Notes: generated by a model not told the origin, from the letters alone. Counted from the first letter of the stretch, positions 45,508 to 55,625 are shown. The stretch is DNA of 64,000 nucleotides from Oceanibium sediminis (GCF_003265325.1 NZ_QGNX01000002.1:248001-312000), one strand, 5' to 3'. Numbers and translations: made by a program.

Positions 45508-46241
45508 GCGAGACCTGGATCATCCTGGGCGCAAGCTCCGCCATGGCGCGGGCGCTGGCGCGCAGTCTTGCCGCGGACGGCCATGAGCTGCTGCTGTGCG
45601 GGCGCGACGCCGACGACCTGGCGCGCGACGCGGCCGACCTGCGCCTGCGCGGCGCGGCCCTGGCCGAGGTCATGGCCTTCGACACCCGCGATCCCGACAG
45701 TTTCGCCCCCATAATCGCGCGGGCGGAAGCTGCGGGCGGCGTCGTGAACGTCGCCGTCTTCGCCGGCTCCATGCCCCCGCAAGAGGCGGTCGAATCGGAC
45801 CCTGCCCTGCTCGATGGCGTGGTCACCGACAATTTCGCCGCCGCCGCGCGTTTCCTGTTGCATATCGCCCCGTTGATGGAATCCCGCGGCGCGGGCAGTG
45901 TTGTCGGCGTCGGCTCGGTCGCCGGGGACAGGGGGCGGATCGGGAACTACGTCTACGGCGCGGCGAAGGCGGGTTTTCACACCTTCCTGTCGGGCCACCG
46001 CAACAGGATGGCGCGAAAGGGCGTACACGTGATGACGGTGAAACCCGGCTTCGTGGACACTGCCATGACCTGGGGGCTTGAGGGTATGTTCCTTGTCGCC
46101 AGCCCGTCGGACGTGGCGCGCGACATCCGCAAGGGCCTGCGAAAGAAGCGCAACGTGATCTACACGCCGATCTTCTGGACCCTGATCATGCTGATCATCC
46201 GGATGATCCCCGAGCGGATCTTCAAGAAGCTTCAGATCTGA
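45504..46241 (+). CDS. dprE2: DprE2-like SDR reductase
   Basis: NADH-dependent short-chain reductase of 245 residues that would complete the ribose-to-arabinose epimerisation started by DprE1. It has the cofactor loop ILGASSAMARALARSLA, GRDADDL, and the catalytic Ser-Tyr-Lys in GVGSVAGDRGRIGNYVYGAAKAG. A C-terminal hydrophobic helix (IFWTLIMLIIRMIPERIFKK) suits the membrane-associated DprE1/DprE2 pair. Assignment rests mainly on its overlap with dprE1. Confidence 0.85.
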   Translation: MSETWIILGASSAMARALARSLAADGHELLLCGRDADDLARDAADLRLRGAALAEVMAFDTRDPDSFAPIIARAEAAGGVVNVAVFAGSMPPQEAVESDPALLDGVVTDNFAAAARFLLHIAPLMESRGAGSVVGVGSVAGDRGRIGNYVYGAAKAGFHTFLSGHRNRMARKGVHVMTVKPGFVDTAMTWGLEGMFLVASPSDVARDIRKGLRKKRNVIYTPIFWTLIMLIIRMIPERIFKKLQI

Positions 46242-46245
46242 GCGC

Positions 46246-47673
46246 TCAGACCGCCACGAGGGCCAGCAACGCGATCGACAGCGCGACCAGCGACACGCCG
46301 ATCTTGTCGGTGATGGCGAAGATGATCGGATCGTAGTCCTGCTGCCCGGTCCAACCGGTGTAGAGCATCCGCGTCAGCCAAAGCGCGACCAGCGCCGCAA
46401 CCGCCCAGAGCGTCACCTGGCTGTCGTAAAGCACCGCCGCCGTTTCGCTGAAGGAATACGCTACGAAAACGGCCACCGCCCCATGCGCCGCAAGGATGCC
46501 GACGTTCAACAGGTCGTCCCGGTCCTCCACCCGGTAGCGCCGCCCTGGCAGGAAGCCCGTGGTCGTCGCCCGGCTAAGCTCGGTCAGGCGTTTCACGCAG
46601 CCCAGCGACAGGAACACCGGGAAGATGAAGCCGAACAACCAGCCCGAGGCCACGACCCCCGCCGCCACCGCCCCCGCGACGACGCGAAGCGTATAAAGCG
46701 CCGCCAGCATCGCCACGTCGACCCAGCGCACGCGCTTGAGGTGCATCGAATAGGACAGTGTGCAGACCAGGTAGATCACCAGCACCACGAACATCCAGAA
46801 TCCGATCATCGCCCCCAGCGCCAGGCCGAACAGCCCGAGCAGCAGGCTGGCCAGCATCCCGGTTCGAATCGGCACCGCTCCGCTGGCGAAGGGGCGGAAC
46901 TGCTTCTTCTCATGCTGGCGATCCGCGTCGAGGTCGGTCAGGTCGTTCACGATATAGATCGACGAGGCGAGCGCGGAGAAGGCGACGATCCCGAGCAGGA
47001 CCGGGATCAGCGCCGCGGCGTCGAATCGATGGGCCGCCACAAGCGGCAACAGCAACAACAGGTTCTTCAGCCACTGGTGGGGGCGCATCGCCTGCAGCAA
47101 GGCCCGGCGCTTCCAGGGGCCGCCGACGGGCTCGGCCGCGATTCCCCGCGCGGAAAGCTTCTTCAGGAACCCCGGCTCGGCCCCCGCCGCATAACATGTC
47201 CTCGCCTCGTGCCAGACGGCGATATCGGCGGCGCTGTCCCCTATATAGTCGTATCCGTCCAGCTCCGCCGTCTGTTCGCGCAGGTAATCGGCCTTGCGGG
47301 TCGAGGTCAGGTTACGCTCGGAATCGGACCCGGCGGCGAAGGCGAAGGGCCCATGCTCGCGCGCGACGCGCTGAACCAGCACATCCGTCGAGCCCGAAAC
47401 CAGCCAAACCGGCCGGCTTTCGGCGCGCGCCGCGTCGATCGCCTTGCCCACGTCCGGGTCCAGCGGCAGACGTTCGATATCGGGGGCGGCAATCTCGGCC
47501 AGCGCCTGCTTCAGCGCCGCGCGCCGCGTGATCAGCCGCACCGAGGTCAGCACGGTGCGCACCGGCGCGACGCCCATGCCGCGCCAGAAACACTCCATGA
47601 GCAGATCGCTTCTGATGAAGGTCCCGTCGAGATCAACGACCAGCGGGCGCATCTGCACAGGGCGTTCGCTCAT
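46246..47673 (-). CDS. HAD phosphatase fused to UbiA-type decaprenyl-phosphate phosphoribosyltransferase
   Basis: A 475-residue two-domain protein. Residues 1-190 form a HAD hydrolase (VVDLDGTF with Asp14/Asp16, and GDSAADIAVW near 142). Residues 205-475 form a UbiA prenyltransferase with about nine membrane segments. The motif VNDLTDLDADRQHEKKQFRP matches the polyprenyl-phosphate phosphoribosyltransferase pattern (ND-x2-D-x3-DR-x-H) seen in mycobacterial Rv3806c. The fusion would both attach phosphoribose to decaprenyl phosphate and remove the 5-phosphate. Its start overlaps the transglycosylase stop by 4 bp; it converges on dprE2. Confidence 0.85.
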   Translation of the reverse strand: MSERPVQMRPLVVDLDGTFIRSDLLMECFWRGMGVAPVRTVLTSVRLITRRAALKQALAEIAAPDIERLPLDPDVGKAIDAARAESRPVWLVSGSTDVLVQRVAREHGPFAFAAGSDSERNLTSTRKADYLREQTAELDGYDYIGDSAADIAVWHEARTCYAAGAEPGFLKKLSARGIAAEPVGGPWKRRALLQAMRPHQWLKNLLLLLPLVAAHRFDAAALIPVLLGIVAFSALASSIYIVNDLTDLDADRQHEKKQFRPFASGAVPIRTGMLASLLLGLFGLALGAMIGFWMFVVLVIYLVCTLSYSMHLKRVRWVDVAMLAALYTLRVVAGAVAAGVVASGWLFGFIFPVFLSLGCVKRLTELSRATTTGFLPGRRYRVEDRDDLLNVGILAAHGAVAVFVAYSFSETAAVLYDSQVTLWAVAALVALWLTRMLYTGWTGQQDYDPIIFAITDKIGVSLVALSIALLALVAV

Positions 47674-48524
47674 CTTTGCGCGGTCCGGACCCCGGTGAAA
47701 AGACAGCTGTCCGTCGCGCGCGACGGCGGGTTCAGGCACAACAGGCGGGCTTGGCTCCAGGCGGCGACCACCTTGGGCACATAGGCGCGGGTTTCGGCGT
47801 AGTTGGGCACACCGCTGTTCTTGCGGACCGCCCCCTCGCCGGCATTGTACCCCGCCAGCGCGAGAAGCGGGTCGCCCCCGAATTCATTCAGCAGGAATTC
47901 GAGATACTCAACGCCGCCACGGATGCTCTGATCCGGATCGGTGCGGTCGGTCACGCCAAAGCGCTTTGCCGTGGCGGGCATCAGCTGCATCAGGCCGACC
48001 GCGCCCGCATGGCTTTTCGCCTTGGGCTTGCCCGCACTTTCCACCGACATGACCGCAAGCACCAGCGCGGGCGACACCCGACGCCCCGCCGTGGCCTTCA
48101 GAATGCTTGCCCCATACTTCTCGGCCATGGTGTTCAGGCGTGACAGGCGCGGAATACCGGCAGCCGTGGCGCCGCTGTTGCGCGAGATGACCCCGACGCT
48201 GGTAAGCAGCCGGTCCGGATCCGCCGCGGTGATGGAGGGGGACAGTTCCGACCAGAACCACCCCGTCTCACCGGTTTGCGGCGAAAGCGGCGGCCCGATC
48301 CGCTTGACCACCGCCGGCGCGGGCGGCACCTCGGGTATATAGGCAAGCACGCGTTCGACGGGGGCGACAGGTTCCACTTGGATATTGATCAGGTTGCGCC
48401 CGCCCGAGGCATTGGGTTTGACGCGCTTGAAAGGGGTGTCACGCTCGGCCGCCTCGGAAAGCGCGAGCTTTGGCGCACCCAGGGCCATCAAGGCCACGGC
48501 AATGGGGATAATCAGCCTGCTCAC
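47670..48524 (-). CDS. Lytic transglycosylase (SLT domain)
   Basis: An exported peptidoglycan-cleaving enzyme of 284 residues. The signal peptide (LIIPIAVALMALGAPKLALS) is followed by about 110 unstructured residues and a C-terminal SLT domain: VMSVESAGKPKAKSHAGAVGLMQLMPATA (catalytic Glu162), IRGGVEYL and LALAGYNAGEGAV. It is co-directional and overlapping with the HAD-UbiA gene. It may open the wall for the Tad pilus machine encoded divergently, but that is inference from position. Confidence 0.93.
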   Translation of the reverse strand: MSRLIIPIAVALMALGAPKLALSEAAERDTPFKRVKPNASGGRNLINIQVEPVAPVERVLAYIPEVPPAPAVVKRIGPPLSPQTGETGWFWSELSPSITAADPDRLLTSVGVISRNSGATAAGIPRLSRLNTMAEKYGASILKATAGRRVSPALVLAVMSVESAGKPKAKSHAGAVGLMQLMPATAKRFGVTDRTDPDQSIRGGVEYLEFLLNEFGGDPLLALAGYNAGEGAVRKNSGVPNYAETRAYVPKVVAAWSQARLLCLNPPSRATDSCLFTGVRTAQR

Positions 48525-48935
48525 ACACCCATCCTCAATTCTGCTCTGAAGTCCCGTCGGCCTTCAGCTTTTGTTAATTAGCGCCACGATATCAAAGTCC
48601 CGAGTTGAATTTACCAGCGATCTGTCCGCGGCCCCATCTCGTGTCAAATAGGACACATTGAGGGCACGCGAGCGCTGATTCTGTGGGAGGATGTAGGAAA
48701 GCCTTGCGATTCCTGTGCGGTAAGCGTTTGGAATGTCACGCGCAATTCTGAGGACGGCGAAATTTCACGCAATATGTGAGGTACGTCATTTTTCTGCCCG
48801 AATTGAATTGTGTATTGGCATTGTTCGCTGAGTACCCGCGCTTTGTTGGTCAGTTTTCCGGAGCACGAGCCAAGGCTCACTCCCTCACGCAGACTAGGCG
48901 CAAACTGAAATCTATGGCTCCCTGGAGGACACATT
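48525..48935 (+). promoter_or_regulatory. AT-richer intergenic region upstream of the first flp pilin gene
   Basis: These 411 bp separate the divergent transglycosylase and pilin genes and contain no gene I can support. The stretch 48600-48830 is clearly poorer in GC than its surroundings, as expected for a regulated promoter of a highly expressed pilin. No sigma-54 (TGGCAC-N5-TTGC) or clear -35/-10 pair was found. A GGAGG ribosome site stands just before the pilin start. Confidence 0.45.
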
Positions 48936-49121
48936 ATGAAACTGTTCAAGCTCAAGAATACCTTCAAAAAAGACGAAGACGGCGCAGTCACGGTGGACTG
49001 GGTCGTTCTGACCGCAGCGATCGTTGGCATCGGCCTCATTGTTCTGAACGTCATCCGCGGCGGTATCATCGAAGCTGCTTCGGACATCCGCAACGCCCTG
49101 ACCACCGCCATCGACCAGTAA
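48936..49121 (+). CDS. flp: Flp-type pilin 1
   Basis: Major subunit of Flp/Tad (type IVb) pili, 61 residues. A short basic leader (MKLFKLKNTFKKDEDG) is cut after Gly16, and the mature pilin starts AVTVDWVVLTAAIVGIGLIVL, the hydrophobic assembly helix. Position +5 is Asp instead of the usual Glu, and +6 is Trp instead of Tyr. TGGAGGA precedes the ATG. Processing would be by the CpaA-type peptidase at 59063. Confidence 0.93.
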   Translation: MKLFKLKNTFKKDEDGAVTVDWVVLTAAIVGIGLIVLNVIRGGIIEAASDIRNALTTAIDQ

Positions 49122-49141
49122 GATTCACTTTATCTTATCGG

Positions 49142-49176
49142 AAGGGGGGGGGCTTAGACGAGCCTCCCCCCTTTTT
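49142..49176 (+). terminator. Terminator between the two flp genes
   Basis: AAGGGGGG..GGCT pairs with AGCC.CCCCCCTT around TAGACG and a T run (TTTTT) follows. Its place between flp1 and the rest of the operon would yield much flp1 mRNA and less read-through to the machine genes, a usual way to produce excess pilin. Confidence 0.75.
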
Positions 49177-49242
49177 ACTAACGACAGATCTCGACGACGA
49201 AGGATCCGTCCAAATGACCAACCGGAGTTTGAGGTTTCGACA

Positions 49243-49443
49243 ATGTTCGATAAACTGAAAATCGCTGTCGGTACCTTGATGTCAGCGGATAGCGACGAAG
49301 ACGGTGCGGTCACGGTGGACTGGGTCGTTCTGACAGCGTCGATTATCGTGATCGGTCTTATCGTTTGGAATATCGTACAGGGCGGGATCGTTCAGGGCGC
49401 AAGCGATATTCGTGCCGGGATCCTTTCGGCGAGCAATTTGTAA
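49243..49443 (+). CDS. Flp-type pilin 2
   Basis: A 66-residue second pilin. It shares DEDGAVTVDWVVLTA with pilin 1, so cleavage is again after Gly before AVTVDW, but the leader is different (MFDKLKIAVGTLMSADSDEDG) and the helix is more hydrophobic (IIVIGLIVWNIVQGGIVQGASDI). It may be a minor or alternative subunit. Its expression would depend on read-through of the terminator after flp1 or on its own promoter. Confidence 0.88.
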   Translation: MFDKLKIAVGTLMSADSDEDGAVTVDWVVLTASIIVIGLIVWNIVQGGIVQGASDIRAGILSASNL

Positions 49444-49606
49444 CACCGCCGCCGAATACGAATTATCAAAGCACTTGTGGGCTTTGCAGCGATACCTTGA
49501 ATGGTGTACCGTCGCGCCTAACCGGCTTAATATCCTGGGGTCGCTGGTTTTCGGACGGCAACACACCCCAAGCTTAAGCGACGTGGAAAACCTGAGGCCC
49601 TGGCAC

Positions 49607-50437
49607 ATGCGCATCATCTTCGCTCTCGTCTTTCTGTTCGGCATCGGCATGGCCGGTTTCGCGGCCTACATGGCGATGCAGCAGTTCAGAGGACTCCAGG
49701 CCGAAAATCGCGTCTTGCGCGTGAAGGCCAGCAAGGTCGTGGAAACCACGCCCGTCCTCCTCGCTACGCGAGAGTTGCGATACGGGCAGACGCTGCGCAA
49801 GGGCGATGCGAAAATGGTCTCCTTCCCTGCGGATGCGGTTCCGGAAAATTCCTTCACCTCCCTCGATGAGCTGTTCGGCAACGACGACTCCGAGCCGCGG
49901 CAGATCATCCGCACAATCGAGCCGGGTGAAATCATCATGCAAAGCAAGGTGACACGATTCGGCCAGGATGCGGGGGTCTCCGCGCGTCTGACCAAGGGCA
50001 TGAGGGCCTTCACGATTAACGTGAACGTCTCGACCGGTGTCGCGGGCTTCCTGCAACCTGGTGACCGGGTGGACGTCTACTGGTCGGGCTCAATTTCCGG
50101 CCAGTCGGTGACCCGCCTTCTGCTCCAGGACATCGAACTGATCGCAATCGACCAGGTGGCCGATGCAGACACGAATCGCCCTGTCGTCGCAAGCACGGTG
50201 ACGGTGGAGGTGTCGCCGATGGTGGTGGCGACCCTCACGCAAGCCCGCGCCAGCGGCGTTCTGGCCCTGTCGCTACGGGGTGCGGAAGAACAGGAAATCC
50301 TGGGACCGCTTGAGGTCAGCCAGAGCGATCTTCTCGGACTGGAAGAGATACAGGAAGAAGAAAAGAAGCGCTGCTTCAACCGTGTGCGCCGCGGCCTGAC
50401 CGTGTCCGTGAACGAGGTCCCCTGCCCGACAGAGTGA
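49607..50437 (+). CDS. cpaB: Tad pilus assembly protein CpaB (RcpC)
   Basis: Periplasmic, membrane-anchored protein of 276 residues that supports the outer-membrane secretin. It has an N-terminal anchor (MRIIFALVFLFGIGMAGFAAYMAM) and a SAF domain (TPVLLATRELRYGQTLRKGDAKMVSFP, near 45-71), followed by the RcpC region (TKGMRAFTINVNVSTGVAGFLQPGDRVDVYW). ATG 49607 is chosen because the anchor starts there; upstream frame is open but unconserved. Confidence 0.92.
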   Translation: MRIIFALVFLFGIGMAGFAAYMAMQQFRGLQAENRVLRVKASKVVETTPVLLATRELRYGQTLRKGDAKMVSFPADAVPENSFTSLDELFGNDDSEPRQIIRTIEPGEIIMQSKVTRFGQDAGVSARLTKGMRAFTINVNVSTGVAGFLQPGDRVDVYWSGSISGQSVTRLLLQDIELIAIDQVADADTNRPVVASTVTVEVSPMVVATLTQARASGVLALSLRGAEEQEILGPLEVSQSDLLGLEEIQEEEKKRCFNRVRRGLTVSVNEVPCPTE

Positions 50438-50616
50438 GAGCGAAGCTTCACTTTGAAAAATAACGGAAATTTTGATCGGTGTGACTTATCCACATCAACA
50501 TGTGGCGATAAGACATTGATTATTGTGTTAAAATAAAATTCCTCGCATCCTTGGCCGTATGGGTCTGCGGCAATCCGTCCGCAGTCCTGAACGAGTGGTT
50601 TTGAGAGGCAGGAATT

Positions 50617-51996
50617 ATGATCTGGAACCGACTGATAAAGGCGGGCCTAATCGGGTTCGTCATGTCAGCACCCCTTGTGACGGATGCGTCCGCACAAAGC
50701 GTGCTGCGGGAATTGCGGGGGGCAACCTCCAACCAAATCTCGGTGTCCGTTAACAGGGCCATCGTGATGGAAGCGGACAGACCGTTCGCTGAACTTTCGG
50801 TCGCAAACCCTGGCATCGCGGACATCGCGACCCTGGGCGAGCGGACGATCTATGTTCTGGGCCGCTCGCCGGGCCGGACGACGCTGACGATCCTTGGCCC
50901 CGAGGGCGAGCTGATCTCGAACGTGGAAGTGGCGGTCACGCCCGACACGGTCGAATTCAAGGAGCGTCTGCGCGAAATCCTTCCCAACGAACCGATCGAG
51001 GTCCGCACCGCCGGTGGTGGTCTGATTCTGTCGGGCAACGTCAGCGGCGCCCGCAAGGTGTCCCGCGCCCTTGAACTGGCCGAGCGTTATGCGCCCGGTG
51101 GCGTGACCAACCTGATGATGGTCGGCGGCTCCCAGCAGGTGATGCTGAAGGTGCGCTTCGCCGAGGTCGTGCGGTCCGTCTCCAAGGGTCTGGGCGTCAA
51201 CGCAGCGCTCGGCATCGATGGCGACGCCGCTCTCTACAGCGGGGCAAATGCCGTGTCCGCCTTCGGCGGCGATGGCGGCACCCTGGGTGCAGTCGATTCG
51301 GTCACCTTCACCGAGGGCACCAACGCCCTGGGAACCATCTTCAGCATCGGCGATGTCGCCGTCGGTCTTCTGATCGATGCGCTGGAGACGAAGGGCATGG
51401 CCCGTACGCTGGCAGAGCCGAACATCGTGGCCGTGTCCGGCGAAGAAGCCTCGTTCCTTGCCGGTGGTGAATTCCCGGTCCCTGTTCAGGGCGAGGATGG
51501 CGTGTCGATCGAGTTCAAACGCTTCGGTATCGTGCTCGATTTCACCCCGACGGTGATCGACGGCAACCTGATCCGTCTTGAACTGGATACCGAGGTATCG
51601 AACCCGCAGGTCTTTGCTGAAGGCACCGGGATTTCCAGCCGCAGCGCCTCCACCGTGGTGGAAATGAAGGACGGTCAGTCCTTTGCCATCGCAGGCCTGC
51701 TGCGCGATACTTTCGATGATGACATCAACCAGGTTCCCTGGCTCGGGGACATCCCGGTGATCGGCAGCCTGTTCCGGTCGACCAGCTACCTGCGCGAGCA
51801 GAGCGAACTGGTCATCATCATCACCCCGCATCTGGTGTCCCCGGTGGACGGCGATCTTCTGTCGCTGCCGACCGACCGGATCGCGATCCCCAGCGAACTG
51901 GAGCTTTTCCTGAACGGAAACGTCTCGGGAACTGGCGCGGTCAACGATGTTGCCCGTCAGAACTTCCAGGGCTCCTACGGCTACGTGATGGAGTGA
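50617..51996 (+). CDS. cpaC: Tad pilus secretin CpaC (RcpA)
   Basis: Outer-membrane channel for the Flp pilus, 459 residues. It has a signal peptide (IKAGLIGFVMSAPLVTDASA), a T2SS/T3SS N-terminal domain (RPFAELSVANPGIADIATLGERTIYVLGRSPGRTTLTILGPEG), a BON-like domain (IEVRTAGGGLILSGNVSG) and the secretin core ending EQSELVIIITPHLVSPV. The 179-bp AT-rich gap before it, with a TGTGTTAAAATA stretch, could hold an internal promoter. Confidence 0.95.
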   Translation: MIWNRLIKAGLIGFVMSAPLVTDASAQSVLRELRGATSNQISVSVNRAIVMEADRPFAELSVANPGIADIATLGERTIYVLGRSPGRTTLTILGPEGELISNVEVAVTPDTVEFKERLREILPNEPIEVRTAGGGLILSGNVSGARKVSRALELAERYAPGGVTNLMMVGGSQQVMLKVRFAEVVRSVSKGLGVNAALGIDGDAALYSGANAVSAFGGDGGTLGAVDSVTFTEGTNALGTIFSIGDVAVGLLIDALETKGMARTLAEPNIVAVSGEEASFLAGGEFPVPVQGEDGVSIEFKRFGIVLDFTPTVIDGNLIRLELDTEVSNPQVFAEGTGISSRSASTVVEMKDGQSFAIAGLLRDTFDDDINQVPWLGDIPVIGSLFRSTSYLREQSELVIIITPHLVSPVDGDLLSLPTDRIAIPSELELFLNGNVSGTGAVNDVARQNFQGSYGYVME

Positions 51997-52001
51997 GGAC
52001 G

Positions 52002-52598
52002 ATGAAAACCCTACTGAAGACATCTGCTGCGATTGCCTCCATCACCTTGCTCGGCGCTTGCGCCGGCCAGGTGGCCGGAGACTTCAACAACAGCGCTTTC
52101 GCAACCGCGACGACCACCAACACGCTGGCACAAGCTGTCAGCCTGCGGGGGAGCCTTCTGGCCAACCTCCAGGCGCAGTTCCGCCAGGCCTCGCCTGACA
52201 TGATCAACTTCGCCTTCAATTCAGCGGTGCTGGATGAAGAGGCGCGTTCGATCCTGAACCGTCAGGCAGCCTGGATCCGCGCCAACCCGGCGATCCTGTT
52301 TAAGGTCTACGGGCACACGGACCTCGTGGGCTCCAACAGCTACAACCAGCGTCTTGGCCAGCGCCGTGCGCAGGCGGCCGTCAACTACCTGATCAGCCAG
52401 GGCGTGCGCCGTGGCCAGGTTCAGGCCGTTGCGTCGCTGGGCGAAACCCGCCCGCTGATCGCCACCCAGGATCGCGAGCGGCTCAACCGCCGCACCGTGA
52501 CCGAGATCGTCGGGTTCGATCGCCGCTTCGGCGACTTCCCCTTCGACGGCAAGGTGGCCCACAACATCTACCAGGGCTACATCGCCGGAGGCGAGTAA
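52002..52598 (+). CDS. OmpA-family lipoprotein of the tad locus
   Basis: A 198-residue lipoprotein (lipobox LLGAC) with a C-terminal OmpA peptidoglycan-binding domain: INFAFNSAVLDEEARSILNRQAAWIRANPAILFKVYGHTDLVGSNSYNQRLGQRRAQAAVNYL. It sits where CpaD or a similar outer-membrane pilotin is usually encoded, 5 bp after cpaC, and probably anchors the secretin to the wall. No CpaD signature is seen. Confidence 0.88.
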   Translation: MKTLLKTSAAIASITLLGACAGQVAGDFNNSAFATATTTNTLAQAVSLRGSLLANLQAQFRQASPDMINFAFNSAVLDEEARSILNRQAAWIRANPAILFKVYGHTDLVGSNSYNQRLGQRRAQAAVNYLISQGVRRGQVQAVASLGETRPLIATQDRERLNRRTVTEIVGFDRRFGDFPFDGKVAHNIYQGYIAGGE

Positions 52599-52634
52599 CC
52601 GTTGAAGAGATAACAAAGCAAAGCCACTTGACCT

Positions 52635-52665
52635 CCGCCGGCCTCAGTGCCGGCGGTTCTTTTTT
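52635..52665 (+). terminator. Strong rho-independent terminator after the OmpA-like gene
   Basis: CCGCCGGC (52635-52642) and GCCGGCGG (52649-52656) form a perfect stem with a 6-base loop and TTCTTTTTT follows. It divides the secretin part from the motor part of the tad locus. The remaining AT-rich DNA up to 52928 (about 260 bp) has no supported gene and probably holds a promoter for tadZ. Confidence 0.88.
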
Positions 52666-52928
52666 CGGGGCGTGGAATGCTGCGGATATGGGTGGCCAGC
52701 GGCGCAGGCATTGCCTAGATGGTTGGCAAACTGTGGTAACGGCCTCACTTTTGCCAACTTTCACATCGAAAAATCAAAGTTCGTTAGGGGTTGAAGGGTT
52801 TTATGAGTGTAACCCTGACGCTTGATCGCATATGATTGAACGGTCGCTTGTTGCCGACCATCGGCGACGCCCCCCGGCCAGAATTGGTCAAAAGCGAATA
52901 CCGCGTCAGAAGGGATAGAGGTGCTGAC

Positions 52929-54155
52929 ATGGGCCTTCTGAAGGTCAAGCCAAATGAAGCCGAGGTCTATGTGATCTCCCGCCAGATCGAGGAGTTTCCC
53001 GACCTGATCGAGGATCTCAACCGTGAACTGTCGGGCCAGTGGGCACCGATTGCGTTAAAGAACGGTGAATCATCGATCAAGGCCGGCGTAGGCCCCGAGC
53101 TCGAGATTGCGATCGTCGCTGTCAGCAAGGAAGACGAAAGCGATTTGTCCGTCGCGACCCGTGTCGTCCAGGCCGCGAGGGACCATGGATTGAAGGTTCT
53201 GCTGGTCGTGAAGGACGTCTCTCCATCCGCGCTGCACCAGCTGATGCGGGTCGGGGCCGACGATTTCGCGCCCTACCCTCTGCCCGAAGGCTCGCTGAGT
53301 GATTCGATCACCCAGATGCGCCAGACCATGAAGCCGCGCGTCAGCCAGGAGCAGGAAAAGGCCCGGCGCAAGCGCAACGGCCTCGTGATTCCGATCTATT
53401 CCGTCGCCGGCGGCGTTGGCGGCAGCACTTTTGCTGTCAACCTGGCTTGGGAACTGGCGCTGCTGACAAAGAAGACGGACAAGCGCGTCTGCATCCTTGA
53501 TTTCAACTTCCAGTACGGCTCGGTCGCCACCTATCTGGACCTTGCCCGGCGCGAGGCGATCTACGAACTGATCTCCGACCCGGCAGCGCTGGATCATCAT
53601 ACGCTGGGCCAGGCGCTGACGTCCTACAAGACCCGCCTCGCCGTGCTGACCGCGCCAATGGACACGCTGCCGCTGGACATCATCGCGCCGGAAGACATCG
53701 CCAAGCTGATCGAGATCGCGCAGGCGTCCTATGACTTCGTGATCATCGACATGCCCCAGGCGCTGGTGCACTGGTTCGACCAGGTGCTGAAGATGTCCGA
53801 AACCTTCTTTGCGGTGATGGAGGTCGACATGCGCTCGGCCCAGAACTGCCTGCGCTTCCTGCGCGCCTTGAAGGCCGAGGACCTGCCCTATGAAAAGGTA
53901 CAGTTCGCCCTGAACCGCGCCCCCGGCTTCACCGACATGAGTGGCAAGGCCCGCGCCAAGCGGCTGGCTGAAAGCCTCGGGGTGGAAATCAATATCATGC
54001 TGCCCGACGGCGGCAAGCAGGTCGCCTCCGCCTGTGACGAGGGGGCACCGCTGGCTGAAAGCGCACCGAAGAACGCGCTCCGGCGGGAAATAAAGAGTAT
54101 CGCCAATTCCATTTTCGAAGCGGTCGTCGCCGAAAAGGCCGCGGTCGCGCAATAA
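52929..54155 (+). CDS. cpaE: TadZ/CpaE pilus localisation ATPase-like protein
   Basis: A 408-residue protein with an N-terminal receiver-like domain (EVYVISRQIEEFPDLIEDLNREL) and a ParA/MinD-like domain. Its P-loop reads YSVAGGVGGSTFAVNLAWEL: the usual lysine of GGVGKT is replaced by glycine, as in TadZ proteins that bind ATP weakly. CILDFNFQYGSVATYL and FVIIDMPQALVHW follow. It positions the pilus machine, at the pole in Caulobacter. ATG 52929 has an AGAGG site. Confidence 0.92.
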   Translation: MGLLKVKPNEAEVYVISRQIEEFPDLIEDLNRELSGQWAPIALKNGESSIKAGVGPELEIAIVAVSKEDESDLSVATRVVQAARDHGLKVLLVVKDVSPSALHQLMRVGADDFAPYPLPEGSLSDSITQMRQTMKPRVSQEQEKARRKRNGLVIPIYSVAGGVGGSTFAVNLAWELALLTKKTDKRVCILDFNFQYGSVATYLDLARREAIYELISDPAALDHHTLGQALTSYKTRLAVLTAPMDTLPLDIIAPEDIAKLIEIAQASYDFVIIDMPQALVHWFDQVLKMSETFFAVMEVDMRSAQNCLRFLRALKAEDLPYEKVQFALNRAPGFTDMSGKARAKRLAESLGVEINIMLPDGGKQVASACDEGAPLAESAPKNALRREIKSIANSIFEAVVAEKAAVAQ

Positions 54156-54173
54156 CACCGGAGGTTTGCCCGC

Positions 54174-55601
<1,428 letters not shown>

Positions 55602-55625
55602 CAAGCCGGGAAGGAGGGTGACTGA

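Noticed and set aside
48525-48935. Sigma-54 promoter for flp (TGGCAT near 48815)
   Set aside because: TGGCAT is followed by TGTTCGCT, so the -12 GC element is at the wrong distance and does not match.
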